Origin: Euperipatoides rowelli
Lineage: Eukaryota > Onychophora > Udeonychophora > Euonychophora > Peripatopsidae
Direction: 5' to 3' (one strand)
Length of the DNA: 13,355 nucleotides
Assembly (NCBI GenBank): GCA_003024985.2
Contig: PXIH01S0004893.1
Every line of letters begins with the position of its first letter. Within the stretch, counting starts at the first letter, position 1. Below are positions 1-7,531 of this stretch, in pieces. The notes under the pieces were generated by a model. That model had not been told where the DNA came from and searched no databases. It saw nothing but the letters and a program-made list of their open reading frames with translations. Made by a program: the position numbers and the translations under genes.

Positions 1-29
1 GATTAAAATCGCGTTTCCTAACGAAAGGG
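1..29. mobile_element. Terminal fragment of a TTAA-type (piggyBac-like) element
   Basis: The first bases end in GAAAGGG directly followed by TTAA at 30-33. This is the layout of a piggyBac-superfamily terminus, where the element ends in GGG abutting a TTAA target site. The complete MITE at 7910-8233 ends in GGAAAGGG in the same way, and the inner bases here (ATTAAAATCGCG) loosely resemble its AATCG-containing subterminal repeats. The rest of the element would lie upstream of the window. The matching word is short, so a chance match is possible. Confidence 0.3.
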
Positions 30-33
30 TTAA

Positions 34-149
34 ACTCTGATGGACTTTTTTTTTTTTGAATGCGTGCAAATACGCATCTGACATTTATAGGCGGGTTTTT
101 CCATTTTTATAAGCTTGAAATACGCGTGTAGATGCGTTAACGCGATCTC
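34..149. other. Small CpG-containing spacer with short palindromes
   Basis: This spacer is richer in CpG than its surroundings. ATGCGT at 60-65 faces ACGCAT at 72-77 across a 6 nt loop, ACGCATCT at 72-79 is complementary to AGATGCGT at 130-137, and GCGTTAACGC at 134-143 is a perfect palindrome. No ORF or recognisable element is present. The spacer links the TTAA-type fragment to the minisatellite and may be leftover transposon sequence. Confidence 0.4.
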
Positions 150-622
150 TGATTCTAGACATCGATTTTTGAAAGAGGGGAGGGAGAAGGATCAATAAGT
201 CACCTCAGTTTCGTACCACTTCTATTCTAGACATCCATTATTCTAGAATATTCAATTTTTGAAACAGGGGAGCATTGTCACTTTGGTTTTGTAGTTTACC
301 ATTTTTATTCTAGACTACCGGTATTCCATTTTCGAAAAAATAGAGAAGCATTGCCTCCTTTCTTGCTTACCACTTTTATTCTAGACTATTCCATTTTTGA
401 AAGAGGGGAGAAGCATCAATTGTCTTTGGTTTTCGACTACTTTTATTCTAGAATATTCCATTTTTGAAACAGAAAAGAACATCCTCTCTTTGGTTTTGTA
501 GCCTATCACTTTTATTTTAGACCATTTTTCGAGAAAAGAAAGAAGTATCAATTGTCTCCTCGGTTTCTTACCACTTTTATTCTAGACTATTCCATTTTCG
601 AAAGAGGGGAGAAGCATTAATT
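150..622. repeat. Minisatellite, ~65-72 bp units, about seven copies
   Basis: A diverged tandem array. Each unit holds, in order: TTTTATTCTAGA, a TATTCCATTTT-GAAA block, a purine tract such as GAGGGGAGAAGCAT, then a pyrimidine-rich stretch such as TTGTCTTTGGTTTTC. The ATTCTAG (or variant) anchors fall at 152, 224, 240, 307, 378, 445, 514 and 579, giving spacings of 72, 67, 71, 67, 69 and 65 bp apart from a 16 bp partial unit at 224-240. Substitutions differ between units (for example ATTTTAG at 514), so the array is old or slowly homogenised. It is non-coding in all frames. If the exon candidate at 1414 is real, the array would lie in or near the preceding intron. Confidence 0.85.
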
Positions 623-1413
623 TAAGTTATCATGAATCCATGATGCACGTCAAGTATCATTTGAATCATTAAATAGCCTAAATGCAAATTTTTTTTAATA
701 ATGAATTAAAAAAATCAAAATGTTTTTTCCTTATTAGGCTACCGAATATATGAAATTTATTTTTGGTGCACATAATTCTCGATAGTTAAACTTCAACATT
801 TTGAGGTTCTTCCCGTATTTGTTTCCATATAATTGGATTGTTAGGATTGAAATACTTTAAAGTACCAGCATAAACAATGGACAAGTGGATTTAAGTGCAT
901 TTTATGATGGGTCGAATAAATTATTAATTTCATTATTTTTAGTTGATTTTTAAACTATGAAAACATAGTGGGATGATTTAAAAACAATTTTTTTAAAAAA
1001 ATCAACCCCCCTCCCCCCCCCCCCAAGTATTTTTGAAGATATAACAATTGGCCCATACTTAATTTCATCACTTTAAATATGGGTCTTTGTATATAGCCTA
1101 CAGTAGACCTACATATCTAGCCTAATTTTTCACCTTTTTTTTAAAAAAAAAAAACGAATTTTTATTATACTTGATACCTGATTTCAAAACTGAAATTCGA
1201 GAAACAAAAAAAAAAATTAAATATGTACGGTACGGTAATTAATTTTTTTAAAAATATATTAAAAAGAGACCATACTATACATTCATTTATAAATTGTTAA
1301 ATCTATTTTTAAAAATAACTATTATGCAGTGAGTAGCCTATAATTTATTTTTGATGAATAGTAGGCTATAATTCACTATTTTTTTTTAAAGTTTTAATTA
1401 GAACTGTTTTCAG
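623..1413. other. AT-rich non-coding stretch, possible intron
   Basis: About 790 bp with no ORF of note. It holds many A/T runs, a C tract at 1006-1024, and a TACGGTACGGTA repeat near 1227. It ends in AACTGTTTTCAG (to 1413), which reads as a weak-to-moderate plus-strand splice acceptor. I see no mobile element here. Confidence 0.6.
1006..1024. repeat. Poly-C tract (19 nt, one T interruption)
   Basis: A run of C interrupted by a single T at 1012, in otherwise very AT-rich DNA. On the minus strand it reads G12-A-G6, like the G-rich tract just inside some CAGTGGCGTAGCC-type hAT ends, but no such terminus is found beside it. Confidence 0.8.
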
Positions 1414-1432
1414 CGAGGCGTAAGTAAAGTTT

Positions 1433-1558
1433 ATGAGGTCAACCATGTTAGTCCAGCTATATCCCTCCTCACATTCTCAATGCCCTGTCATTTCATCTGA
1501 GGAAGAAGAAATTGTCAATGATTACCACCACCAAATAGAAGACAATGCAACCTATTAA
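1433..1558 (+). CDS. Candidate terminal exon, acidic tyrosine-rich C-terminus (partial)
   Basis: This stretch is visibly less AT-rich than its surroundings. From ATG at 1433 it reads 41 residues to TAA at 1556-1558. The residues include PVISSEEEEIVNDYHHQIED and end NATY, with tyrosines at about positions 10, 31 and 41. That composition fits a cytoplasmic tail or other regulatory C-terminus, though no family is recognised. The 5' limit is unclear. The best acceptor, TGTTTTCAG at 1413, puts a TAA (1421-1423) in this frame and instead opens a second frame (RGVSKVYEVNHVSPAISLL...) that stops at 1498-1500. Later AGs at 1424, 1429 or 1456 would allow this frame. The 1433 ATG need not be a true start. 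An AATAAA lies 244 bp past the stop, supporting a last exon. A pseudogene exon with a frameshift is an alternative. Confidence 0.38.
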   Translation: MRSTMLVQLYPSSHSQCPVISSEEEEIVNDYHHQIEDNATY

Positions 1559-1825
1559 GGTTGCATGTACTGTAGTTCTAGCACAGTGCATCAATCTGCC
1601 AACTGAATTGACCACTTTGTTGTTGGCAAATTAAATCAGATTTAAGCTGTTGATCTGAAGTGGATGTATTGTACAGATTATCATTATCTTTTCAACTGTA
1701 GGTTAGATTAATGAGATAGAAAGACATGCTTCGTTTCGGTCAGTGATACTGCCAGCCCTGCAACAAGATAGAAAGATATATGCTTATACTGTACATAAAT
1801 TAATAAAGACACCATCGCATACATA
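1559..1825 (+). other. Putative 3' UTR of the plus-strand terminal exon
   Basis: About 265 bp with no ORF, between the TAA at 1558 and the AATAAA at 1802. Composition is more balanced than in the flanking spacers. TGTA words occur near 1564, 1671 and 1792, of the kind found upstream of cleavage sites. The call depends entirely on the exon candidate before it. Confidence 0.3.
1802..1807 (+). terminator. Candidate poly(A) signal AATAAA
   Basis: A canonical AATAAA sits within ACATAAATTAATAAAGACACC, just after a TGTA motif. In AT-rich DNA the hexamer is common by chance. Its value comes from lying 244 bp downstream of a protein-like C-terminus on the same strand. Confidence 0.35.
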
Positions 1826-1883
1826 GTTTTCAAATTCAAAAGACGTACTATGCTTGTAGGCTATTTTAAAAATGAAAACTTTG

Positions 1884-2099
1884 TTAGCACCTTTCATATG
1901 GACACATATGGAAGGCACCTTTAACATGGACATTTAAGTTATTTTTCAACCACATTTGGGCCAGAAGATTTGGGAATGCTTTGAGCAATATTGGGAGCGA
2001 ATATGCAAGGTTTCTGTGCTGCTCAGCACTCAACCATACAGTATATGAAAATTGATTCTCGTGGTCCTTACAACTCATGAAAATTAATTTCTCACTGTG
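1884..2099 (-). CDS. Candidate minus-strand terminal exon, 71 residues
   Basis: On the minus strand, ACTTTATCTTTACAG (AG = plus 2101-2100) is a good acceptor. Reading from 2099 in phase 0 gives 71 residues, starting HSEKLIFMSCKDHE and ending HMCPYERC before TAA at 1884-1886. The sequence has mixed composition with aromatic residues and spaced leucines, rather than the low-complexity K/N/F/I expected of random AT-rich ORFs. An ATG lies eight codons in, so a short intronless ORF is an alternative. The exon candidate at 3212-3260 ends in the phase this acceptor requires. On the DNA level GCACCTTTC/AACATGGAC-like words repeat at 1887 and 1915. No family is recognised, and no AATAAA appears on the minus strand until about 1344-1349. 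Confidence 0.25.
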   Translation of the reverse strand, partial: HSEKLIFMSCKDHENQFSYTVWLSAEQHRNLAYSLPILLKAFPNLLAQMWLKNNLNVHVKGAFHMCPYERC

Positions 2100-3211
2100 C
2101 TGTAAAGATAAAGTTTATAGCCTTATGAAAATACATTGCAGTTTAATTTTTAACTGAAATTTACGACTAGGCTACAAAGAATGAAAAGGTATCGGCAATT
2201 TGAACTGTCAAAAAAGCAATTCAATTATTTAAAAAAATCATGTTTTTAAACATTATGCACCACCGGTAGTTAAAATCTAGATCTCTGGATTTAAAAAAAA
2301 AATCACTTTCACACTGACTATATAAACAAAAATATCAATAGGAGATTTGGTTTTGTATGACAAATTTTAATTAAGGTGAAGCGTGAACTACTGCCTAGGT
2401 ACCTTTAAATTAATTTCTTAATTTAAAGATGAACATGAAATAATTACAGGCCTTGACACTAAGTTTTTAGACTGGCGGCAGATGCAAGATTCCAACGGCA
2501 AACAGAAAAATATTAACACTTTAATAACCTGTACATTGTCAAAATTAAAGTTAAACTAAGAATAATGTAATCTTTTTTTAAATTTTATTTCTGAAGTTGT
2601 ATAAGCAAAGGTCACACTGAGAATGAAATGAACCACTAGAAATTTTTAAACTGTTAGTGGCCGATTAAAAATGCATCGACAGAAATTCGGACAGCAGCAG
2701 CTAAAGTTTTATTTTTTTTTTAATTGATGCAAAAATATGCCATCAGTTGATAACAACTGACGGCATTTAATGCATTTTGCTTGGCATATGTCCTGTTGCC
2801 TCCACTAGTGTCGAACACTGAATTATGTTTAGTGGAATCTAATTTTGATACTGAAAAGTATCAGGCAAGAGAGAGAATATTAAATCTCAGGTTCAAGTAT
2901 TGATTAAAAGCAGTTAGCCAACTTTAATAAAATCATAGTTGTGATTATACTTGAGAAAAATTATTAAAATACAAAATTGCAGTAGGCTAACAGTAGTAAA
3001 AATCTGAAATTTAATGGACAATACACTTTATCCAGTACTGTATTTAAATAAAAAAAAATGTGTTTATCTAGGCTACTACAAATTGACAAGTTAGCCTAAT
3101 AATTATATAAGTTAAAAAAGGTTATAAATTTGAGCTTTAGACTATAAGATAGATAACACACAGTCTAGCCTAAATTACCCTTTCCAAATAAAGTACAATA
3201 TAGACACTTAC
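2100..3211. other. AT-rich spacer or minus-strand intron
   Basis: About 1.1 kb with no convincing gene. It contains a short hairpin at 2737-2766 and a plus-strand patch at 2444-2506 with exon-like composition (ATTACAG followed by an open frame reading LDTKFLDWRQMQDSNGKQ). That patch lacks a proper donor. If the two minus-strand exon candidates are real, this is the intron between them. Confidence 0.5.
2737..2766. other. Short hairpin, 13 bp arms, 4 nt loop
   Basis: ATGCCATCAGTTG at 2737-2749 pairs with CAACTGACGGCAT at 2754-2766 with one A/C mismatch and an ATAA loop. Outer bases GCAAAA (2729-2734) and TTTTGC (2775-2780) could add a second stem with an internal bulge, extending the fold to about 52 nt. 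That is shorter than a typical animal pre-miRNA. No flanking element or ORF is linked to it. Confidence 0.55.
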
Positions 3212-3260
3212 AGTTCTGACGATGATCCATAGATGTGATCCCTCTGCGGTGTCATTACAG
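3212..3260 (-). CDS. Candidate 49 bp internal exon
   Basis: On the minus strand this island is bounded by two strong splice signals: acceptor TATTCATCCCCTCCAG (AG at plus 3262-3261) and donor ACT|GTAAGTG (GT at plus 3211-3210). It is more GC-rich than its neighbourhood. Two frames are open. One reads CNDTAEGSHLWIIVRT and ends exactly in phase 0, which would join in frame to the candidate exon at 1884-2099. The other reads VMTPQRDHIYGSSSEL, ends in phase 2, and would meet a stop soon after the same acceptor. The second looks at least as protein-like as the first. A matching pair of consensus sites 49 bp apart is the main evidence. No family is recognised. Confidence 0.35.
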
Positions 3261-4934
3261 CTGGAGGGGATGAATATACAGAATCAAGGGCACACTAATA
3301 GTTGAAAATAAAACAATATAAAATGTACAACATAAAGCAAATTATTCAACAAAAGTTTTAGTTATCGTATTTTAAAAAGAACTGAATTTAGAATATTAAA
3401 GGAATAAATAGTAAAAAAAATTAAGAATGGTAGCCTATTTTCACAATTTAAGCATTAGTTTCTATGCTATTTTTACACTAGCCTGTAGACCTAGAAACTT
3501 TAATAAATATTACTGTATGGAATAGTAGTAACCAAAGAAAATAAAAATCCTTTGTTTAAAAATTACAATTCCCTAAAATTCTATTGGATGAAAAAAAAAA
3601 AGTTTAGCATTAGAGGGCTGTAGAGAAGAAAAAGTGATAATGATATAAAACTACACAAGTGACAATTCATCTAACCAAAATATTAGTTTAATTTCAAAAT
3701 TCCCAGTCTACCTAAAAAAATAACTGAAATCCTTTGCTTTTTTTTAAAAAATATTTACTCCGACTAAAATCAAGATTTAAATCGAATTTAAAAAATGGAA
3801 GCAAATATCCTAAACATTAACATCAGCACTGATCAGCCATACAAAGAGAGTGTTCAGCCTGCCAAGGGGAAAAATATTGATAAGTATTTAAAAATTGAAG
3901 CCTGATGAGAGGTTAGGGGTATAACGGTCAACGAGTCTAATTAGTTTGGGGCAAGTAATTTAAGTTTTTGACCTTTAGACAACAAAACATTCAATTTAAA
4001 AAGTTGACAGACAGCAAAACAAATTAAAAAATGAAAAAGAAAGGATTCAGAAATATCTTGAAAGCCAAGATTAAAATAACCTGTGTTCTTTCATTAAAAA
4101 AATACCATAGATAGGGCTAGCCTAAAGTAGCTAATTTGATAAATTATTAAAAAAAAAATGTAGGTTATAATTTAAATTTAACAGATTGAAGTGACTGTAT
4201 AACAAATAAATTACCCTACCACTTATAGAATTACCATTCGAATTATACAATAGGCCTAGCTAATTAAAAAATAAAATATGGCAATAAAAAATATTAACAG
4301 GAAGAATGAGATAATAGCAGGCTGAAAAAATAACCAGGTGAACTACTTTATCAAACATCAACTGAGAAAATCCTACAACGCACAGCTAATAGAGATTAAC
4401 ATTTTTATAAACTAAAAATAAGAATTCAAAAAAACAACCACCATAGCATAACTCAAATATTAGATAATACTTTACTAACCAACAAATCTCAGTTAAGACA
4501 GCTTGCGATATCCAATATACAGTATATCTAGGTAGGCTATACATCGACAAATTGGAGCAGAATTTATAATATACTGTAGTTTGATACTTAGGTATAAGCA
4601 GACCCCTGTCCAATAGAATAAATTTCAAACATTTTACTAATTATAAGTTTGTGTAATGTCTAAAAGTTTAGAAAGTTCCAGTTGATAAGGTACACAAATT
4701 AAAGGCAGAGACAGCTCTTCAGATTGGGGAAAAAAATTCAGAATTTGAAAAATCAAACATTAGCTACAAATGCACCGCTACAAAAGAAGGTTACCGATAG
4801 GCTTAAAATACACAAATACACGTTAAAAATATTTCAGCTAAAAAATTAAAAAAAAAAAAAAAAAAAAACTTTAATACCAGAATTTCGGATGTAAAGAATT
4901 TACCAAAATCTAAAATGTGATGGTGCTACAGTAC
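3261..4934. other. AT-rich non-coding stretch
   Basis: About 1.7 kb of A/T-rich DNA with A runs, including an exact A21 at 4848-4868. The only open frames are K/N/I/F/Y-rich and lack splice support. A minus-strand acceptor-like TTTTTCCCCTTGGCAG occurs at plus 3859-3874 but no donor follows. No mobile element was recognised. Confidence 0.6.
4848..4868. repeat. Poly-A tract (21 A)
   Basis: An uninterrupted run of 21 A, preceded by AAAAATT. It could be a microsatellite or a retroposed tail, but I see no recognisable SINE or retrocopy body on its 5' side. Confidence 0.85.
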
Positions 4935-5460
4935 CTTCTATCGGTCACTAAGCAGACAATACGTAGCTGAAGTTAGAAGATATTGGATGTGAAGAAGCAT
5001 TATTATGCACTATTTCACAACATAAAACACTGAACACTCATTTTTGTCTCATCTGCACTCACAAATCAACATGAAAAATCAAAATTGTTTGAATCACTCA
5101 GAAGTTAAGCATTATCACATGCTAAATTACTGTAATTGTGATGGTTTTTTACATGCATGCACCTAACTTGAAACTTCAAAGACATCCAGTAGATCTGACT
5201 ATTCCCAGTGATAGTTAAAAACCAGTTACAAAATAAAAAAATGAAAAAGTATGACTGTCTTTAAATAATTATTATTTGTTGAATTTTTCTCATTTTTAAT
5301 GTGATAACTTTGCTGACACCAGGCATCAAGGTCATTTGGCATATGACCCTAGAAATATGGCTGCTCTTTTTTTCATACCAACCAAAAATATAAGCTTTTG
5401 GAAAAATCTGAGATGGTCAGACACAATACGCTGGAAACTTACCACTTTCTCATAGATTCA
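4935..5460 (-). repeat. Dispersed repeat, copy A (inverted relative to copy B)
   Basis: Reading the minus strand from about 5460 down to 4935, this segment aligns along its length with plus-strand 11358-11876. Shared blocks in the same order include AATCTA..GA.AAAGTG, TCAGATTTTTCC.AAAGCT, TAGGGTCATA, AAATGAC.TTGATGCCTGG, ATCACATTAAAAAT, CATACTTTTT, TAGTCAGA, CATGTTGATT, GAGACAAAA.TGAGTGTTCA, TTTATG.TGTGAAAT and GATGCTT-like words. Small indels separate the blocks, and the best ones are roughly 75-85% identical by eye. No long ORF is shared, so this looks like a non-autonomous or non-coding repeat family rather than a gene. Boundaries are approximate and I see no clear terminal inverted repeats. 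Confidence 0.75.
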
Positions 5461-5978
5461 CTAAACTATAGCCTAGTGGCCCTATACCCCATTCCAAAGA
5501 ATTTGTCTTAGGGTTCTTAATAAAACTATTATCAAACGTAAGGTTTCTTTTTATTTCCTGAACGTAAACAATTATGATCAAAAATGCACATGGCTGTGTT
5601 ATCATTGTTGTGCATTTAAATTGATATTTTGTATGATGAAAGGTCATGTGACTTGGACACATGATCTCTCATCACTCTTTAAATGGAGTAAAAGTGCTAA
5701 TCGGTGGTTGAACATAACTCCTCCATCTCACGTCATTCAATTATTACAATTTTTAGTTTGTCATTCGATGTGTTTCGGAGGAGTTATAAATCTGTGAAGG
5801 GTGGGCTCTGCTAAACATCCCTACCCACAATTTAAATATGATCGCAATATACTGTATATCTTTAGCGCAAAGGTTTTGTACTACTGTATGTAGTTCTGTG
5901 AACATTTTTATTGTTTATTTCAAAGTAGTGTGACATCAAAGTCAATGTGTAGCCTATAAAATTTATTTATTTCAAAGT
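5461..5978. other. Non-coding stretch with a small inverted repeat
   Basis: About 520 bp between the dispersed repeat and the tandem block. Apart from the inverted repeat at 5714-5787 I see nothing specific. A minus-strand open frame of 70 codons at 5450-5662 overlaps the edge of the dispersed repeat, is not conserved in the other copy, and is not called. Confidence 0.5.
5714..5787. repeat. 74 bp segment with perfect 11 bp inverted ends
   Basis: ATAACTCCTCC at 5714-5724 is the exact reverse complement of GGAGGAGTTAT at 5777-5787. The 52 bp between them shows GTCATTC twice (5732, 5760). The short length and perfect arms suggest a miniature inverted-repeat remnant or a foldable regulatory element. 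No clear target-site duplication is visible. Confidence 0.5.
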
Positions 5979-6289
5979 TTTAGTGCAATTTTTTTGTCAA
6001 CATTTCTCATATGGGTTTTAAAAAAATAACTTGAAACTTTCTACTTATGCTTCGTCAGTACCAGAGACAGGTTATTTCCAGCATTACAGCATGGGATNTT
6101 TAGTGCAATTTTTTTGTCAACATTTCTCATATGGGTTTTAAAAAAATAACTTGAAACTTTCTACTTATGCTTCGTCAGTACCAGAGACAGGTTATTTCCA
6201 GCATTACAGCATGGGATCATCTAGTCCATTTTCTGCTTATGCTTCGTCAGTACCAGAGACAGGTTATTTCCAGCATTACAGCATGGGAT
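5979..6289 (+). repeat. Tandem block: two identical 119 bp units plus a third partial unit
   Basis: Bases 5979-6097 and 6099-6217 are identical and separated only by an N at 6098, an exact 120 bp offset. A third, shorter copy at 6236-6289 repeats the last 54 bp (CTTATGCTTCGTCAG to GCATGGGAT). It is preceded by an unrelated ~18 bp (6218-6235). The 54 bp core thus sits at 6044, 6164 and 6236. An open frame through the cores repeats the peptide MLRQYQRQVISSITAWD, but this follows from the DNA repeat and is not evidence of a gene. Confidence 0.9.
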
Positions 6290-6529
6290 AAAAATTCAGT
6301 CTTACTGTATATGATTATATACTGTACAAGTGACTGCGTTTTTTCCCAATAGGCCTAGGGCCACATTCTTAGAAGGACCCCTCCCCCAAACTCTGTCCGA
6401 CCGCTTTTCAAACAATTATAGTACTGTACATTGTACCCTGGTCCAAAAGGAGGCACAGGTACATAAAACACCTTNTAACCCCCCCCCCCCATTGGTTGGC
6501 TCTTTGGATTCTTTTTTTTAATCTGATCA
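6290..6529. other. Low-complexity interval, possibly the body of a decayed hAT element
   Basis: This interval holds GGCCTAGGGCCACATTCTTAGAAGGACCCC at its start, a C12 run at 6479-6490 and an N at 6475. A GGGCCACATT-like subterminal word is familiar from hAT elements and would fit the terminus at 6530-6564, but I cannot define a left end. No supported ORF is present. Confidence 0.3.
6479..6490. repeat. Poly-C tract (12 C)
   Basis: Twelve consecutive C next to an N at 6475, suggesting that sequencing had difficulty here. The run length may be inaccurate. Confidence 0.8.
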
Positions 6530-6564
6530 ATAATGACTCGTGCAAAAAAATTTGCCGACCCCTG
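6530..6564 (-). mobile_element. hAT-like terminal inverted repeat end
   Basis: GTGCAAAAAAATTTGCCGACCCCTG ends at 6564. Its reverse complement, CAGGGGTCGGCAAATTTTTTTG, matches the general form of hAT-superfamily termini (CAGGGGTCGGCAAAC-type, as in the Charlie group of vertebrates). The element would extend leftwards from 6564; the opposite terminus is not found in the window, so it is truncated or decayed. No transposase-like frame is visible. Confidence 0.55.
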
Positions 6565-7505
6565 CAGTAGCCAATAGGCCCTGTGCTTTTAACAATGGGA
6601 GATTTTAAAATTTAGCCTACTAGGCCTATTTCTACATTAGTTATGTAAACAAAATGTATCTTTTTTTTTTTTTCCATCCTGATTCCTGAAACATTCTGCC
6701 AATATTTAAATATTTTTTCTGTAATGTAGCTTACTTGAAAAAATAAAATAAAAACAAAACCCAGATGGGCCCCAGATTGGTTAAGAACCAATTGTGATAG
6801 ATATACAGTAAATATGGAAAATATTACTTGTCAATTGTGTAATATTAGCCTACTTGTCAATTGTAATAGCCACTGATAAATTTATTTTGGACAAAAATGA
6901 ATAGGCCTAGTCAACATTTTTTTTTTTACATTAACATTTATTTGTGAAACTTAAAAAAAAAAATTAAATTCAAAGTGGATTAAATTATAACTCTCCCAAA
7001 TAGAATGTCAAACGTCAACAAATTTCTAACTGAAACCTGGCCTTTATTCTGAATAGTGCACGTTACTAACTTTTGAGAGGGAGGGGGGTTGGTACATGAC
7101 TTAGCTACAATGGTGGTTGTAAGTAGGCCTAAATGCATGTTGGGAAATATAGTCTACGGTTTCCAATGAATAGCTGGGTAAGTGCAACNTTTCTATATCT
7201 TCCCAAACGAATAAGTGTGTACGGTACATGTGAACAGCATAATCTTTGTCTACAAGAGCATTAAATTATTTAGTGTAATATGGTATTTATTTATAAGAAA
7301 TTTAAAATACAATGCTATAAGCGTAGTGTGGCATCAATGGCCTAATTTTAATGTTCAGTAAATGAAATACTGTATACAACCAAGTAATGCTCGGGCAAAT
7401 ATTTTTTAATTTTCTGATTAGGTCTACCTATTATAGACTGTTACTTGCAAAAATATTAGCCGCAAATAGTAAACTAGTACTTTATTCACTAACCATTATT
7501 CTATT
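6565..7505. other. AT-rich non-coding stretch
   Basis: Nearly 1 kb without a supported gene. It contains a short tandem duplication (6825-6871), a G-rich GAGAGGGAGGGGGGTTGG patch near 7075 and an N at 7189. It is otherwise T- and A-run-rich. Confidence 0.6.
6825..6871 (+). repeat. Short tandem duplication
   Basis: TACTTGTCAATTGTGTAATATTAGCC at 6825-6850 is followed at once by TACTTGTCAATTGTAATAGCC at 6851-6871. The second unit has lost 5 bases. This looks like a local replication-slippage event. Confidence 0.8.
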
Positions 7506-7531
7506 CAGTGGGGTAGCCAGGCAACTTGGGG
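7506..7531 (+). mobile_element. hAT-like left terminus (CAGTGG-GTAGCCAGG type)
   Basis: CAGTGGGGTAGCCAGG at 7506-7521, followed by a G-rich word, closely resembles the widespread CAGTGGCGTAGCCAGG terminus of animal hAT elements, with one change. No matching CCTGGCTAC..CACTG end is found downstream, so only a terminus or short fragment is present. It differs from the CAGGGGTCGGCAAA end at 6564, so two families are represented. Confidence 0.5.

Noticed and set aside
1437-1492. Minus-strand acceptor TTTCTTCTTCCTCAG over the plus-strand exon
   Set aside because: The pyrimidine tract is the complement of the plus-strand GAGGAAGAAGAA (glutamate) codons, and all three minus frames stop quickly afterwards.
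2444-2506. Exon-like patch after ATTACAG, reading LDTKFLDWRQMQDSNGKQ
   Set aside because: No pyrimidine tract before the AG and no GT donor after it. The CCTTGACACTAAGTTTTTAG word also feels repeat-like. It could be an old repeat fragment.
3800-3874. Minus-strand acceptor TTTTTCCCCTTGGCAG with short open frame
   Set aside because: No usable donor follows, and the open frames stop within 15 or so codons.
4386-4628. 80-codon minus-strand open frame
   Set aside because: Rich in aromatic and I/L/K/N residues as expected of AT-rich random DNA. No splice or initiation context, no recognisable motif, and surrounding DNA is non-coding.
5450-5662. 70-codon minus-strand open frame
   Set aside because: Its end overlaps the edge of dispersed-repeat copy A and no equivalent frame exists in copy B. 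No motif or splice support.
6167-6352. 61-codon plus-strand frame with a repeated peptide
   Set aside because: The peptide repeat follows from the DNA tandem block, part of which is probably an assembly duplication. No gene context.
6330-6521. 63-codon plus-strand frame
   Set aside because: Runs through an N and the C12 tract, giving an artificial proline string.
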